DNA of 64,000 bases from Cymodocea nodosa (lineage: Eukaryota; Streptophyta; Magnoliopsida; Alismatales; Cymodoceaceae). Below, one piece after another: positions 11,717-23,908 of this stretch. The notes beneath the pieces were generated by a model. It saw only the letters and a program-made list of their open reading frames with translations. It did no database searches and was not told the origin of the DNA. The translations under genes were made by a program, and so were the position numbers. How positions within the stretch are numbered: position 1 is the stretch's first letter; every line of letters begins with the position of its first letter. Location of the stretch: NCBI GenBank assembly GCA_036874045.1, contig CM072338.1, positions 20,296,501 through 20,360,500 of the forward strand. The letters run 5' to 3'.

Positions 11717-14700
11717 GTTTTTAGGAAAGTCAGTGGTCATCCAAGTTTTTTGAGTTTTTTTTAATTTTACTTGTTTAAAACAAGTTATGTGTAAACGTGG
11801 GTTGCTTGACGTGTGTTTTAAATACATCCTGTGTACGCTTGTTCATGTTGAATGAATTCCTCTACAACCTTCATCTATTTCTCATCTCTTCTCGAAACCT
11901 TTCAATCTCCCTTCTTGAAACTCAAGCTTCAACAAGTAAATCATCAAATTGGTATCAGGGTTAGGTTTGGACGATCAAGATGGATGTTGATTAAACCTTC
12001 AACCAGCTTAGTCTGTCCAAGTTCGATGGTGATAACCATCAGTACTGAGTTTTTCAAATGCAAGTCCATCTAGAAGGGTTTGATTTCTAGGAAGTGATAG
12101 AGGATAATTATCTAATACCAATACTTCCAGAGAACCCAACGATGCCACAGTTGAAGAATACAAAGGAATGACATTTAAGGAAAGCTAAGGCCAAATTTGT
12201 CTTGTTTTCAGCAGTCATTCCTAATATATTTGCACGAGCAATGTCTCTGCCAACTGCAAAGGAAATAAATTTGGGATTATTTGAAGGTTGAGTTCTCTGG
12301 CGATGATCGAATCAAGGGCATGAAAGTCCTTAATCTTGTACGTGAATTTGAACTACTTCAGATGAAGGAATCTAATACTATTAAAGAGTAGACCAACAAG
12401 CTCCTTTCCATAGCAAATAAGGTGCATTTGTTGGGTACCACTTTCTCTGATTCATGTGTTGTTGAGAAAATTTCGATTACTGTACCAAAAAAGTATGAGG
12501 CTTCAATCGCCACGATTGAGAATACTTGTGACTTATCCAATATTACACTTGGTGAGTTGATGAATGCGCTACAAGCTCAAGAGCAGCGATGTATGATGAG
12601 GCAAGAGCCAATAGCTGAAGGTGCCTTATTTGCTAAGAACATCGTCAGTAAAAAGGAGAAGAATAAAGCTAGGAAGAAGTTTGCTAGTAATTCGATCAAA
12701 AAGAAGGAAGACACCAGTTCAAAACCGTCATCTCAGAGGAAATAAAATGTTGGAGGAGACCTATTGCCCAATGTACGCGGTGTAATCAAGTAAGGCATGA
12801 AGCAATTATTTGCAAGTTGAACAAGGCTCAAGCAGAAAATAATCTACAGTAAGGTCCAAAGGGAGAATGTGAAGAAGAATGTCTTTTCTTAGCAGCAATA
12901 AGTACTAATGATTCATTTATTCCCACCGATTCTTGGCTTGTTGACTCAGGTTGTAAAAATCATATGACATTTGATAGAAGTTTATTTACAAGCATTACAT
13001 CCACCAATTTCACTCATGTAAGAATTGGAAATGGAGATTTATTACCAGCATTAGAGAAAGGTACTATTACCCTTTCCACAAATGTTCGAATATGCTATTT
13101 GTCAGATGTTTTGTTTGTTCTTGCAATTGATCAGAATCTGATAAGCGTTGATAAATTACTAGAGAATAATTACAAGATTCATTTTGAAGATAATTATTGT
13201 TATATTCTGGACCATTTGGGTTGTAGAATATTTAAAGTAAGGATGAAGAGATGTAGTTTCTCTTTAAATATGGAGAAAGATTCAGCATTAGTATATGTTG
13301 GATCTCATCAACCATCTGATCGATGGCATTAGTGGTTGGGTCATTGTAGTGTTGATCGCATGAAACAATTGGCAAAACTTTTTGATGATCAAAATTTTTT
13401 TGAGGAGATTGGAAATTGCAAAACATGACAGTCAAGCAAAATTATGTAAGAGATCCTTTAAAACCAACAACTTGGAGGGTTGAATCAAAATTGTATCTAG
13501 TTCATTCAAACATAGATGGACCAATGAGTATTGCCTCATTTAATGGTAATCTCTATTTTATCATATTCATTGATGATTATTCACACATGAGTTGGATTTA
13601 TTTCATCAAGGAAAAATCTGAGGCATCAGATATTTTTCGTCAATTTAAAGACCTTGTGGAGAATTAGAGTAATTCTCGAGTTAAAATAATTCGTATAGAC
13701 AATGGAGGTGAATATGTAAGTGCTGGATTCAGAATAAGTTACCTACAAGATTGCTGAAGAAGTTAACACCATTTGAAACTTAGTATGGATACAAACCAAA
13801 GTATGATCACTTACGCGCCTTTGGTTGTAGTTGTTACACACATGTATCGAGTATCAAGAGGGATAAGTTGGATGCAAGAGCAACACCTGGGATTTTTGTT
13901 GGATGCAATGATGTATCAAAAGCTTACCGAGTCTGTCTCCCAACGTCAAAAAAGGTAGCTATTTCAATAGATTTGAAGTTTTTTGAAGATGAGAAATAAC
14001 AATGGGAATGTGAAAACACAAAGCAATCACCAAGTCAGTCAACAACTCCACAAAGAAATCAATCGAAAACATTTGATTCTGACATTGAAAATAATGAAGA
14101 AACAACTTTAGTCAAAGGAACCAAATTCTTAGCCAATATTTATGCCCAGACAAATGTTGTTGATGTTGAACCGATCTCTTGTGACAGAAGCTTTGCAAGA
14201 TCCTCAATGGAGAAGGGTGATGGAAGAAGAATTAGAAATGATTCAAAATACTAATACATGGCAACTTCTTATTGAAAAACTTGCAGATAAAAAGGTCATA
14301 GGTGTGAAATGGGTGTTCCAGATTAAACAGAATCTTAATGGTTCCATACGTAAACATAAAGCTTGTTTGGTGGTGAAAGGTTATGTGCAAGAATATGGGA
14401 TAGACTATTCAGACGCATTTGCTCCTAGGGCACATCAATATACAATCAAATTAATTCTTGTAGTTGTAGCTCAATTTAATTGGAAGATACATCAATTGAA
14501 TGTAAAATTGACCTTTCTGCATGGAGATTTAATTGAAGAAGTCTACGTGGAGCAGTCTACTATTTTTGAAGATTCCAGTAATGCATCTAAAGTGTATCGA
14601 CTCAATAAGGCATTGTATAACCTCAAACAAACTCCAAGAGCTTGGCATAGTAAGATCGATTTCTTTCTTTTAGAATTTGGATTTATTAAAAGCTTATCAG

Positions 14701-15915
14701 AGGTGGCCACCCTTTATGTAAAAAATGAGTTGCATAATCTTCTAGTGGTGTCACTGTATGTTGACGATCTTCTTATCATGGGGAGTGATGATTCAAAATT
14801 TTAAAAATAAGATGAAGATTAAATTTTCAAATGACAGATATTAGATTAGCTACTTATTTCTTAGGTTTGTAGATTTTACAGACTGAAAATAGAATCGTAA
14901 TCAACCAACAGAGGTATGTTGTGGGTTTACTTGAAAAGTTTGGCATGGCAAATAGCAAATCTGTTACTACACCCTTCTGTTTTAAGGAAAAATTGATTGA
15001 AGAGTCAATGGAAGCTTGTGTGGATGAACAACATTATCGAAGCGTTGTTGGTAGTCTGATATTCCTTACGACAACCCGACCAGATATATTATATGTCGTA
15101 ACAAGGTTATCTCGATTTATGCACTGTGCTACTCAAGTGCATATGAAAGCCTGCAAAAAGAGTTCTCAAGTATATCAAAAGTACATCAAAGTTTGGGCTT
15201 GATTTTAGGCGGAATGATAACCCAACACTATTAGGATATTCTAACAGTGATTGGGTTAGATCTACTGATTTCAAAAGCACTTCTGGATACTATTTTTCGT
15301 TTGGAAGTAACATATTTTCTTGAAGTTCAAAAAAGGCAAAGTTTGATTGCCCAATCTACCGTAGAAGTTGAAATCATAGTAGTGAATGCGGTTGTTAAAC
15401 AAGCCATATGGCTAAGAAAGTTGTTGGTTGATCTACACTTGAAGCCAACAGGCGCGCCACAAAAGTATTGGTCGATAATCAGACAGCTTTAGCAATCTCT
15501 CTCGTAATCCAGTACTTTATGGTTGAACTAAACATTTTAATATTAAATACTATATTTTGTTCATGAGATGCAGAAGCTTGGCGAGGCGAGGCGATTTTAG
15601 CTTATTGTAGATGTGAAGATCAGACTGTTGATGTGTTTACAAAGCCTTTACGTGTTGATCGATTTCAACTACTACGAGAAAGTCTTAGTATTCGTGTGAT
15701 CTAAATCAGTAGGAGAGTTAATTGAATTTAGATCATGTGTTGTGTGGGTTGTAAAGACGTTGACTGTGTCAATATTTTTTAAATACTTCAATATCTTTAT
15801 TTTTAGGAGAGTCTGTGGTCATCCAGGGTTTTTCAGTTTATTTTTAATTTTACTTATTTAAAACAAGTTATGTGTGAACGTGGGTTGCATGATCATCATC
15901 GACCTGTGCTTTAAA
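11717..15915 (+). mobile_element. Ty1/copia LTR retrotransposon, old and broken
   Basis: A fossil element in plus orientation. LTR-derived sequence is seen at about 11717-11940 and 15735-15915, sharing the region around GTGGTCATCCA and AACAAGTTATGTGT. A primer-binding site (TGGTATCAGGGTT) lies near 11950. The parts follow in copia order: gag (about 11980-12760), a zinc-knuckle region and protease (DSGCKNH near 12945), integrase (about 13320-13970), reverse transcriptase (about 14140-14860, with YVDDLL) and RNase H (about 14920-15560). Integrase before reverse transcriptase identifies copia rather than gypsy. The coding region is broken in many places, about ten or more, and the LTR remnants differ at roughly a tenth of sites, so the insertion is old. 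It lies upstream of the GNAT gene. Confidence 0.88.
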
Positions 15916-16125
15916 TAAGTTAAATTTAAAGGTTTTTGTATAAATCGTATATGAAAAAAAGGGGAGAGCGGAGATCGAAATTTCCGATGGTAATTAATTT
16001 AATTTAATTTAATAGAAATTTTGATGATTTTTTTTTAAAAAAATTGAATAAATAGATATGTTATAATGAGTTGAGCGGGGATGCAAATATTAAAAAAATA
16101 ATAATTAGTTGGGGGAGGTGGTTTT

Positions 16126-16772
16126 CCTATTAAGGATTTAAGAAGTATTTGTGTATTGAAAAATGATAGAAATAAAATAATAGAATATTATAAAAAATAA
16201 CAGAAAGTCAGTAAAAAAATCAAGATGTTTGTACATAGAATAGAAAATGATAAAATTTGAAATACGTGTATTTATATACACAACATAAAATAATGGAAAA
16301 TCATAAAATGTAAAATATATATGTTTATTCATAAAATAAAAATATTAAAATTAATAAATTAAATATTTTTTATATTTATCTACAAGATAAATAATAATAA
16401 AATTTACTATAGAGAATATAAGATAGAGTCATATGTGATAATTATTACAACATAAAATATATTTCATACATCTTTATTGTTTCACATATCTCTCGTAATA
16501 TTAATTCTCATCTATTAAATATATAAACAATTTCTATATTAAAATTACATATTGTTAATATATTTTATGATCATTCGTATTTTCTTTTCCTTTATTTTCC
16601 ATCAATTTTAGAGATCAGAATGTCGTAAAATGAAAAAAAATTCTTATATACCAAGGAAAAATGGTGGAAAATGATAGAAAATCATTTGATACACAAATAC
16701 TTAGAAAATAATAAAAAAATTTCTATCATTTTTTACTATTTTCTAAGTGCACAAATACCCCTTTAAAGGAAG
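16126..16772. mobile_element. MITE-like element with repeated internal units
   Basis: The ends are imperfect inverted repeats: TAAGGATTTAAGAAGTATTTGTGTA at the left (shown here in part: AAGTATTTGTGTATTG) and, on the other strand at the right, TAAAGGGGTATTTGTGCAC. The interior is AT-rich and repeats the same theme, GAAAATGATAGAAAAT next to ATTTGTGTA or its complement, several times in both orientations. There is no coding capacity. No convincing target-site duplication was found, so the family is open. Confidence 0.45.
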
Positions 16773-18109
16773 AAGATGATGAAAAGAGATAAGAGAAGAA
16801 GAAGATTTTGAAAATATTGTTGACTTTGGAAATAAGTCTTTTATTGATTAGTCTAAAAATAGTATAATTGTTGATTATTACGTATTTTTCATTATTAATG
16901 CATACTATTGTAAATTCATGCATATCATTGTCGATTAATGTTATTATGCATATTACATTTTTATTGTGATTGTTAGTGATTGATGCATGATCGGTATTTA
17001 TTTTGTTACATGATATTACGCATTATTAGACACATTTTTAAGAGATTTCAGTGCATTCTTTCGTAAATGACTGAATAAGGGAAAGGCTTATTTATTATTG
17101 TATTAAAATTATGAAGAATGTATTGATAGTGTTTATGCGTTTATTTGTTAACATGAGACATGTGATCGTAACTTATATATGAAAAGATAATTATAGTATA
17201 AGTAAGTTCAGGATCTAGTTTCAAAAAATTAAACTATGTTATTATATTCATAATTGTAAGACTAGTTTACTTTTAGATTCTATTACAAGATTATATGTGA
17301 CTTTTAAGCATTGTCACACGACTAAATATAACTTTTAGATCCCGTCATAAGATAATATGTGACATTTGAACTTCGTCGTAGAGATAAATGTGACTTTTAG
17401 ATCCAATCGTAAGAATTATACGTAGTTATAAATTATGATTATTGAAATATATAAATAAACGTATCAAAAGAGAAACTATTAACTACGGTTGCAGTAATAA
17501 CTAACTTTTATAGATTTATAAATAAATATATTAAAAACTTGTATATATGAGTTTGTAAAATAAATCTCGTTTTGTACTTAATTAATAAATAAATAATTAC
17601 ATTTTAACTTCATGTTAGATAATTTGATTATGAGGATCGTCATTTTCTATTTTCAATACAATGCTGAAATCCTTGCACCTGAGTTCGGCCTCCACCTCCT
17701 TGCTGCTCAAGAATTTCAGATTTATATATACGCATGCATCAATTGAATCGATCGAACAGATAAGTCCTTCATCCGTGCATATGCGAGAGACAAGCACATG
17801 CATATATACATATCTGTGGATCTCAAAACAAAATTTTCCAACTTAATTTATTTCGAAAAAACAAAATGCAAATTAATAATCCGACGGTACGTGGAAAGCC
17901 AAATCAAATGCTTGTCCCTTAATTTATTATCCACAGAGAGAAATAGCATAATGTTAGGAGCAGTTAAAGAAAAAAAAATAAAACGAAGGTTAGAAAACCA
18001 TGGATGAACCGTAACGGTTTCAGATTATAATTAATTTATTATGAGCAGGCATTGCATTTGCGTCTCTCTCTACCAAGAAAGGAGGGGACAAAAAGAGTGT
18101 GATGAGGTG
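16773..18109. other. AT-rich intergenic region upstream of the P450 gene
   Basis: Strongly AT-rich DNA with short direct repeats around 17260-17420 (variants of ATATGTGACTTTTAGAT spaced about 55-60 bp, seen three to four times). The last few hundred bases must hold the P450 promoter. No gene was recognised. Confidence 0.4.
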
Positions 18110-20141
18110 ATGGGACTGTGGGAGGAGTTCAGCTTCAACATGGAGATGGGGACGTATCTAATGACGGCTTTGGCGTTGGCGGTGGCGGTGGCGTCATCTG
18201 CCTCCTTCCTCTTCTACCTCCACTGCTTCCTGCGGCCCGAGAAGATTAGAAGAGCCCTGAGAAAGCAAGGGATCGGTGCTCCTCCACCGACGTCGCTCCT
18301 ACTCGGAAACATCCCTGAGATCCGGAGGATTGCATCAGAAGCCAAAGCCAGGAGTTGGGAAGAAAGCAAACGGCAAGTGCAGCACCACCACCCATCCATG
18401 CTCTTCCCTTACATCAACTTGTGGGAAAAGCAATATGGTATTTAATCAATGCCTGCCTTCTTCTTCCAAAACTACTTCTTTTCTGTACCCTAATAGTTAA
18501 AATGTGTTGGCTAGGAATTGTAGTATTTGAATTTGTATTTGCTTGCTGCCGTTGTTAATAATAATGATGATGATAATAGGTCCGGTCTTCTTCTACTCGA
18601 ACGGGAACATTATCACGCTGCACGTGGGAGACCTGGATCTGGCAAAGGAGATTTACGAATGCAACTCCATGGACTTGGGTAAGCCGTTCTTTGTGAAGAG
18701 GAACCAAGGAGCATTGATCGGCGGTGGGGTGTTGTCGTCCAACGGCGACAGCTGGGCACGCCAGAGGAAGATCATTGCACCGGAGTTTTTCATGGGCAAG
18801 GTCAAGGTAAACTTTATATATATTTTTTCATTGGAAATCAATAGATACTTTCTCTGTTTAGTGCTGCTACAGATATATATATATATATATGTAGTATTGT
18901 GGTAAGGTAGCTTATAATTAATTATGAACGTAGGGCATGGTGGATCTCATGGTGGAGTCCACAATTCCTCTGCTGACTTCGTGGGAGGCTCAAGTGGAGC
19001 AAGGTGGCGGTGTTGCAGACATAAGAGTGGACGAAGGCATCAAGGCGGTAGCGGCGGACGTTATCTCCAGGGCTTGTTTCGGCAGCAGCTACAGCAAAGG
19101 GAAAGCCATATTCTCCCAAATCAGGTCGCTCCAACAAACCCTGACCGCACAAAGTTCACTCATTGGGATTCCTGGTCTGAGGTACGTGAACAATTTCCCT
19201 GCTCGATCTTAATATATTGTAGGTGATGCAAACGCACACACCCGTGTTTTACATTAATTAATAATATTGACCAGGTACCTACCGACGGAGAGTAACAGGA
19301 AGATATGGGCGCTGGCAGAGGAGATTAGGACGTTGATTCTTAAGGTAGTAGAGGAGAGAAGAGGGAGAGGACAGAGAGGTGGTGACCTTTTGGGAACACT
19401 GATTGAGGGTGCCGGAGGAGAAGGCCTGACGGCCGACGATTTCGTTGTGGACAACTGCAAGAACGTATACTTCGCGGGCCACGAGACGACTGCCAGCGTT
19501 GCCAAGTGGGTGCTGGTGCTTCTCGCTTCTCACCCAGTGTGGCAAGCTCGTGTTGGCGATGAGGTGACGAGGGTCGTCGGGGAGGGAACGCCGACCGCCG
19601 ACATGCTTACCCGCATGCCAGTGGTAAGTGCACATACATGTATATATATATACACGTCGGACTGCATCTAATACGACGACCCGACACCGACATGAACGTG
19701 AAACAGTTGACGATGGCGATCCAGGAGACGCTGAGATTGTATCCCCCGGCACCGCTGGTCCTTCGAGAGGCCTTGGGGGCCGTGAAGTTGGGGAACTTGC
19801 TAATCCCAAAGGGCACGCTTATTCGGATCCCCAGGATCAGGTTCCATCACGACCCGAAGATCTGGGGCCCCAACGCCGGCGAATTCGAGCCGAGAAGGTT
19901 CGAGCGTGGGGTGGCCGGAGCATGCAAGTTCCCCGTTCTGTACAATCCCTTCGGGGTTGGGGTTCGATCTTGCCTGGGCGCGAATTTCGCGATGATGGAA
20001 TTGAAGGTCCTGCTTTCCTTGATCTTTTCGAGGTTCCATGTTTCGCTTTCGCCGAATTATCGACATGGGGTGGCGTTTAGGTTGGTACTGGAGTCGGAGC
20101 ACGGCGTGGAGCTGTTGGTGAAGAAGAGATTAATAGACTAG
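18110..20141 (+). CDS. Cytochrome P450, CYP714 family
   Basis: Five exons (18110-18437, 18580-18806, 18934-19181, 19275-19623, 19707-20141), all GT-AG and in phase, give 528 residues, normal for the family. An N-terminal membrane anchor (about residues 14-39) precedes a proline hinge (GAPPPTSLLLGN). The I-helix AGHETT is at 335-340, the K-helix ExxR at E391-R394, PRRF at about 446-449, and the heme loop FGVGVRSCLG at 466-475 with the heme cysteine at 473. The segment [32 protein letters not shown] (shown in part: [18 protein letters not shown]) points to CYP714. Rice members (EUI1, CYP714B) and Arabidopsis members oxidise gibberellins at the ER, so a gibberellin-inactivating or hydroxylating role is inferred. 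Either ATG 18110 or ATG 18140 could be the start; both sit just before the anchor and both have good contexts. An AT dinucleotide run lies in intron 2. Confidence 0.92.
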
Positions 20142-21625
20142 TACGAATCTGTCATGATCCCATACATACATGTTTCATTTAAATTATGACTATAATTGAA
20201 CGATCTCATATTAAGTAACAAATGGTAGCACTTCTTACTTATTTACAAAACAAAAGCAACATCTTGTAGATTCTAATCACAACTTCTCACATCTCCTCCC
20301 TCAGATAAGAACGTTTACAGTATAAGATGGCAGAGGTTATGGAGCCATCCCTATCCAAGCACCTCTCGCCCTGCAGCCCGCTCCTTTGTGGTGGGGAGAT
20401 CGGCGCAGACATGGCGCCTCTGCTCTTCAACTCTCGTCTGCCACTGCTGGATCTCCCCTCGGCGCTCAGTTTCCCGCCGACGATGTCTTCCAGAACTCCT
20501 ATCATTGTCCCCTGTCCGCTGATCTCCACAATCTTCGGCTTTGGTTGCGTCCCACCCTTGTCGGATTTGAGGGTGAACCGGTTGCCGATAGCTGCCCACC
20601 GCTTCCTCCCAAACAAGGGCAACGACGACCTTGTTGTTGCTTGGGATGGTGTGTTGGTGGTGTTCGTTTTGGAGTCTTCCTTTTTCCCCACTCCTCCTGA
20701 TCTTGGGTCCGGTTTGGACGGCACCGTGATTATTTCTTTGGGTATCTTGACGAGATTTCCGATGTATCCATTCCGAAGTGCTGCGTATAATAGCAAGCAA
20801 ACCCTCCTGCGCAATGTCGGTACAAGAAGTAATTAAGGATCTAGGAAGAACGTTCCCAAGATGATCATGTGTTCGGGAGAAAAGAAAAGGTGACCTGGTC
20901 TTCTTCTTCTTCTCTCTGTCGAGCACTTCATGTGGTTCTGCTCCTCCTCCAGTGAATAGCTTCTTCCCGGCGCTTCTCACTTCTCTTCTCTTTACTTCAT
21001 TACTGCTCCTCAACCTCTCCCCAGCCTGCATCACGTACGACTTCCCGCCGACGAGCTGCTGGCGTCCACCTCGATCACTAAAAATTTTCAACGCAACAAT
21101 CCTGCCGTCGCCGAAGGCGGTGCTCTCTTGAATTGGTAGATGAGACGTTTTGTCTTCTTCAAAGTCTTCGACGTCGTTTGTTGAACTATCCAAGGCAACA
21201 TGGTCCGAAAGTAAAAGCGCAGCACGAGAATATTTCGGCTTTGGTGGACGTGGAGAAAAACAGGCAAGCAGCCGTGGACTGTTCAAACGCACGAGGGAAG
21301 AGGTTGGAGGGGAAATCCGATTTTGGGAGCTTTCAGATTTCGACTTCTCACAAAGTCTTATTTTACGTGTAAAACCATGAATATCGTGACCTTGACCAAC
21401 TATCTAAAATAATAATCCTATATTTGGCCATGAATTCGGACCCTTTCGGCTTCTTCGGGGTCTTTTCATACACACTTTCTTAAAGCGTGTTGGGATATAT
21501 AAAACTCTAACGTATCTTCTTCTCGACGGAAATAAATAAATAAACAAACTTTGCCGTCGTCCAAAAGCTAACTGTGCAATAAGAATGGATCATGTGGCAA
21601 TTGAAAATTCTTACGACGGCTAGGC
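20142..21625. other. GC-rich block with overlapping open frames, unrecognised
   Basis: Between the P450 and CML genes, about 20290-21300 is GC-rich and open for long stretches on both strands: minus frames of 175 and 313 codons (20287-20814 and 20351-21292) and a plus frame of 169 codons (20327-20836). None gives a family I recognise. Charged, low-complexity composition and mutual overlap argue that most are chance frames. A decayed gene or an unrecognised minus-strand gene remains possible. The segment from 21300 to 21625 is AT-rich and acts as upstream sequence of the CML gene. Confidence 0.3.
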
Positions 21626-21632
21626 TATAAAA
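21626..21632 (+). promoter_or_regulatory. TATA box of the CML gene
   Basis: TATAAAA lies only 8 bp before an in-frame ATG (21640). With plant TATA-to-start distances of about 25-35 bp, transcription would begin near 21655-21665, past that ATG, leaving the next in-frame ATG (21688) as the start codon. Confidence 0.5.
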
Positions 21633-21687
21633 TTACACCATGACGGACGATTTGTACCACATTGTTGCATTCAGTAAAAACAAGACA

Positions 21688-22245
21688 ATGGGCTTCGGGG
21701 CAGACCAGAGACCGTCGCTAGGCCGATCGGCTCCGTCCTTCCGGCTGCGGAACCAAAGCCTGGAGACCCTCCGGCTCCGACGCGTCTTCGACCTCTTCGA
21801 CGACAACCACGACGGTGAGATCACCAGCGACGAGCTCTGCCAGGCCCTCAACCTCCTCGGCCTAGTGGCAGACGAGGCGGACATCTCCTCCACGATCTCC
21901 GCCTACCTGAAACCCGGCCGGTCCGGGCTGGAATACGACGACTTCCAGAACCTCCACCGGTTCATAGGAGACAGCCTCCCAGGCGGGCCTGAGGAGGAAA
22001 GGGCGGAGGAGGAGCAGGAGGAGGAGGACCTGAGGGAGGCCTTCAAGGTGTTCGACGGGGACGGGGACGGGTTCATCTCCGCGGTGGAGCTGCAGTCGGT
22101 GCTGATGAAGCTGGACATGCGGGAGGCGAGCGAGCTGGGGAAGGTGAAGGCCATGATTTGCTCCGTCGACGAGAACGGCGACGGAAAGGTCGATCTTTTT
22201 GAGTTCAAGAAAATGATGAGGAACGTCGTCGTCGATCTCCGTTAA
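21688..22245 (+). CDS. Calmodulin-like protein, CML42/CML43 type
   Basis: An intronless gene of 185 residues from ATG 21688. The N-terminus [23 protein letters not shown] (shown in part: [18 protein letters not shown]) matches the CML42/43 group. Canonical EF-hand loops are at residues 38-49 ([12 protein letters not shown]), 123-134 ([12 protein letters not shown]) and 161-172 ([12 protein letters not shown]). The second hand (around residues 74-85) lacks the ligands and is degenerate, as in relatives, so three calcium ions are expected. An acidic linker (E102-E113) separates the lobes. Such proteins are cytosolic or nuclear calcium sensors in stress, herbivory and trichome responses; that role is by analogy. 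An upstream ATG at 21640 would add 16 residues, but it lies only 8 bp after the TATA box and no relative has that extension. Confidence 0.9.
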   Translation: MGFGADQRPSLGRSAPSFRLRNQSLETLRLRRVFDLFDDNHDGEITSDELCQALNLLGLVADEADISSTISAYLKPGRSGLEYDDFQNLHRFIGDSLPGGPEEERAEEEQEEEDLREAFKVFDGDGDGFISAVELQSVLMKLDMREASELGKVKAMICSVDENGDGKVDLFEFKKMMRNVVVDLR

Positions 22246-23908
22246 TCAAGGAACGACTCATCATGCATCAATCATATGCTTAGTTGTGATGCCTCTTATG
22301 TTGTCGATGATGATCATCTGTATCGATAATAATGATTTGTAGCAAACAAACAAGTCCTAATCATATCAGTTAGCTTAGGCTGATCGATTTCAAAAAACAA
22401 TAATTGTACTTGTTGTTATTTTTATATTGATAATGTTTTCCGTAACGTGAAGCGGTGAAGGCTCGAGGTTAAGTTTAAAGCTTAGAATTTCCGATACGCA
22501 AACATCATGTCCGACTTTTGACAAATCGTAGATCGTTGCCGCGGTTGGGGGGTTGGACTTGCGTAAGTAATAACCCGAGGTTAAAAAGTGCAAAATGTCA
22601 TTGGTCGCAAGCATCTTACCTACGACGATTCATTTCTTTTCTATTTTATTCTTTGGATATGAATAATAAATTTTTATTTCTTTTAAAAACGGGTTTTTAG
22701 CAAACAGCAAGCTTGAACTTTATTCGGGACATTGGATTGGATTCAACTTATTTGATAATCGGTCACAATTCAAATGATTAGTTGTATCTATCTTTGTTTA
22801 CTTTGTATAACGATTAAAGGAAAAAAAAATAAAAAAAGCATTCCACTTAAACAAAAAAAAACTAACGTAAACCAACCCAGTCGAAGTGTTATCGGTGAAA
22901 GTCACGCGATTTCATAGTTCTTACCAGTATTCGAATTTTGAAAACGGCGTATTCTTGTCGATTTTAGAAGAAACCATATTCTTACCGTCAATATTTTTTA
23001 ACTAATTACAACGATTTGATTGATTAATAACAATGGTACCTGTAACATCGAAATGTAAATAAAAACCATCCTTAATTATAAAAGAAGAAGAGAGCAATGT
23101 GGGTGTCTCTGCCTCCACCTCGTTTGCAACACCCTCCTCCTTTGCTCTAGTTTAGATGACGACAGTGGTAAGTGACTCCATCTCCTTATGTCTGCAGCTT
23201 TTTTTTGCTTAATCGGGTAGATGCGTTTGTACAATTCTTACTTCAAGGAATTGCCTTCGGTTGACTTTCTCAAATTTAAAATGCTAGAGCCCATTTTCCT
23301 CCAATGAACGCCTCATCCTCTTCTGCTCCAATTCAAAGGGACGACGGCAGCTTCTTTTTTTTTATAGCAAGATAAAGTCAATTAACAATGAGTAAAATAA
23401 TTAATATACAATGATCTAGCCGCATGGGCAACTCTTCGACGGAGGACGACTCGTCGATTGGTCGATCGATAGAAGAAAGCTGGGCAAAGACACGGTATCG
23501 ACAAGTGTGTTTAAGTGTGAAGTACCGCTCGGAAACGTCGTCACAGTAATTTCTTCAATGTTGTCATTCTCGTACGAAGTTACGACTTTTGCGAGCACCA
23601 GTCTTCTCCCGACAACCCGGCGCCAGCGCCAGCGCCAGCGCCACCGCACCGCACCGCACCGACGTAACTCAACCACCGTAGCGCTGGCGATTAATTGAAA
23701 GTTTGCATTTAATGTTCCCCAACCGGGACCGACACCGCCCCCTCCCTCGCGTGACGATTACATTCTTTCATGTGTCCCTGGTGGCGATAGGTTTTACCGA
23801 TCGATACCGGAAACATCGTCTTGATATTTTTAACTTGATACAAAAATATCGCCAAAAACAGCAGATTAATTTGCGAAACGAACGAGGTTACTTTACGGCT
23901 GGCTACAA
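22246..23908. other. Intergenic region with short GC repeats
   Basis: It holds the CML 3' UTR and AT-rich DNA. A short hexamer-like run of CGCCAG units followed by CACCGC/ACCGC units lies at about 23619-23662, and A-rich runs lie near 22820-22860. No gene was recognised. Confidence 0.4.
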
